DNA from: Thermoprotei archaeon
GTDB lineage: Archaea > Thermoproteota > Thermoprotei_A > Sulfolobales > Ignisphaeraceae
Length of the DNA: 6,053 bases
Direction of reading: 5' to 3'
NCBI GenBank assembly: GCA_003661775.1
Contig: QMWT01000064.1
Span: 1-6,053, forward strand
This document shows positions 5,026 through 6,053 of this stretch, piece after piece (positions within the stretch are counted from its first letter, which is position 1; every line of letters begins with the position of its first letter). Both the position numbers and the translations under genes were made by a program. The notes under the pieces are model-generated. The model did no database searches and had not been told where the DNA came from. It worked only from the letters and a program-made list of their open reading frames with translations.

Positions 5026-6053
5026 ATGAACCGAGCGAAGGACTTCTTAAAAAACCCTGCTTTATGGATCGGAGTAGCATTAGCAACGCTATCCCTATTC
5101 CTACCTACGAGGTTCAGGCTCATAGCCCTGCTATCCTCACCACTTCCACCTCTCCTTGCATATATACTCGCAGCACTTCGTAAGAGGAGGGTCTTAACCC
5201 ATGCAGATGAGGATCTCTTGTATGTTATAGCGCACATGTACGCAGTATCTACTGGAAGGCCTCCACGGGAGAGATTATTTGAGCTGGGCAGCGTATCTGG
5301 GCTTGGTTACGGTGAGTATAGCGCTGTGCTATCCAAAATAGCTGTACTGGCTAAGAGATGGGGTTATGGCTTTATAAAGGCCATCAAAATACAGGCGGAG
5401 CAGGTTACAAACAATCTATTCCGCGACTTCCTCGTAAGACTCGCAGAGGCTATGAACGTCGGCGAGGATCTAGAGAGATTCCTGGGCTCAGAATTCGAGA
5501 GCATTTTGGCCGAGTACGAGGCTAGCTACACAAGGGTTTTGGAAGCTGTTAAGATGCTGTTGGGTATGTACACAGCCTCTATGTCATCGGCGCTCTTCAT
5601 AATAGTGAACATGATACTCATTGCGCTGCTGATATTCGGAGGTGTCACACTAGTAGTAGTATCATTTTTAGGGACGATAGCAGCGCTAACAGCACTGGTT
5701 TTTATGATACGCAAAGTGTTGCCCCGAGAGAAACTAGTGCATGATCTGAGTGTGAACATACCAGAGCGGAGGCTCTACGCCTATACGCTAATTACCGCAG
5801 TAGTGCTGGGTGCGGTGGTAGGGCTCGGGGTCTTCAGGATATTTAAAGACCCCTCGTACTTCATGATAAGTTTCGGTGCATTCCTAATAGTACCCGGGTT
5901 TATGGGCAGAAAGATCGAGGGGAAGATTAAGAATGTAGATTCGTTCTTCGTGGTGTTCATAAGGAGCTTTGGGCTCACGCTCTCTAGTGTGAGAAACTAT
6001 GCCTCAGCGCTTAGAAGCTTGCTCAGAACAGATTTTGGAGAACTAACACGTCC
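5026..6053 (+). CDS. flaJ: ArlJ, membrane platform protein of the archaellum motor (partial, 3' end missing)
   Basis: The frame is open from ATG 5026 to the window edge, giving 342 residues; the family is usually about 500 aa or more. Predicted membrane segments lie at about 12-27, 33-51, 176-204, 207-228, 252-270 and 277-292. The cytoplasmic region between the first pair and the next is a T2SSF-type domain (about 66-175), including VSTGRPPRERLFELG and a helical stretch around AEAMNVGEDLERFLGSEF. A second T2SSF-like domain begins near 303 (VDSFFVVFIRSFG) and is cut by the edge. This two-domain layout is typical of ArlJ and TadC-like platform proteins. Known ArlJ sits in the inner part of the motor, where ArlI docks through its charged cytoplasmic loops. 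It lies 21 nt after flaI in the conserved H-I-J order. Upstream of 5026 the frame is open only to the flaI stop and offers no other start codon. Confidence 0.93.
   Translation, partial: MNRAKDFLKNPALWIGVALATLSLFLPTRFRLIALLSSPLPPLLAYILAALRKRRVLTHADEDLLYVIAHMYAVSTGRPPRERLFELGSVSGLGYGEYSAVLSKIAVLAKRWGYGFIKAIKIQAEQVTNNLFRDFLVRLAEAMNVGEDLERFLGSEFESILAEYEASYTRVLEAVKMLLGMYTASMSSALFIIVNMILIALLIFGGVTLVVVSFLGTIAALTALVFMIRKVLPREKLVHDLSVNIPERRLYAYTLITAVVLGAVVGLGVFRIFKDPSYFMISFGAFLIVPGFMGRKIEGKIKNVDSFFVVFIRSFGLTLSSVRNYASALRSLLRTDFGELTR

Noticed and set aside
5001..5978. Minus-strand ORFs opposite flaJ
   Set aside because: The + strand frame is open for 342 codons and encodes a clear ArlJ with T2SSF layout, so these are shadows.

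Overview
The window is a stretch of an archaellum (archaeal flagellum) motor operon. All genes lie on the + strand and are packed with gaps of 9-24 nt or an overlap. The order is: 3' end of a membrane-protein gene (1-170); a large cytoplasmic ArlC/D/E-like (FlaC/D/E) protein (about 183-1529); two single-pass stator proteins, called here ArlG (1539-2009) and ArlF (1987-2538); the KaiC-like ATP-binding protein ArlH (2563-3306); the motor ATPase ArlI (3316-5004); and the first 342 codons of the membrane platform protein ArlJ (5026 to the window edge). No archaellin or prepilin peptidase gene is inside the window.

The organism is certainly an archaeon. The protein set is archaellum-specific, and the translation signals are GGTG/GGGTG-type Shine-Dalgarno sites that pair with the archaeal 16S rRNA 3' end. 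Heavy use of AGG/AGA for Arg and ATA for Ile, together with Glu/Lys-rich proteins, suggests a hyperthermophile. Roughly balanced base composition and the apparent G-before-F order would fit a Thermoproteota (crenarchaeal, for example Desulfurococcales-like) genome, but the lineage is an inference and no genus is claimed.

Functionally, ArlI hydrolyses ATP to drive filament assembly and rotation. ArlH docks on ArlI as a nucleotide-sensing ring. ArlJ anchors both in the membrane. ArlF and ArlG project outside the membrane, where they link the motor to the S-layer as stator. The ArlC/D/E-like protein should sit on the cytoplasmic side of the motor, in the slot that Sulfolobus fills with the membrane-anchored ring protein ArlX (FlaX).

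The core (ArlH, ArlI, ArlJ) looks intact and ordinary, and I see no wholly new system. The most unusual item is the ArlC/D/E-like protein. It joins a coiled coil ending in a FlaC-like NPF motif to a divergent FlaD/E-type C-terminal domain through a long acidic, Pro/Ala/Glu-rich linker, has an N-terminal CxCxxC motif, and has no membrane segment. There is no gene-free stretch over 300 bases, and I saw no RNA gene, mobile element, CRISPR array or convincing promoter or terminator.
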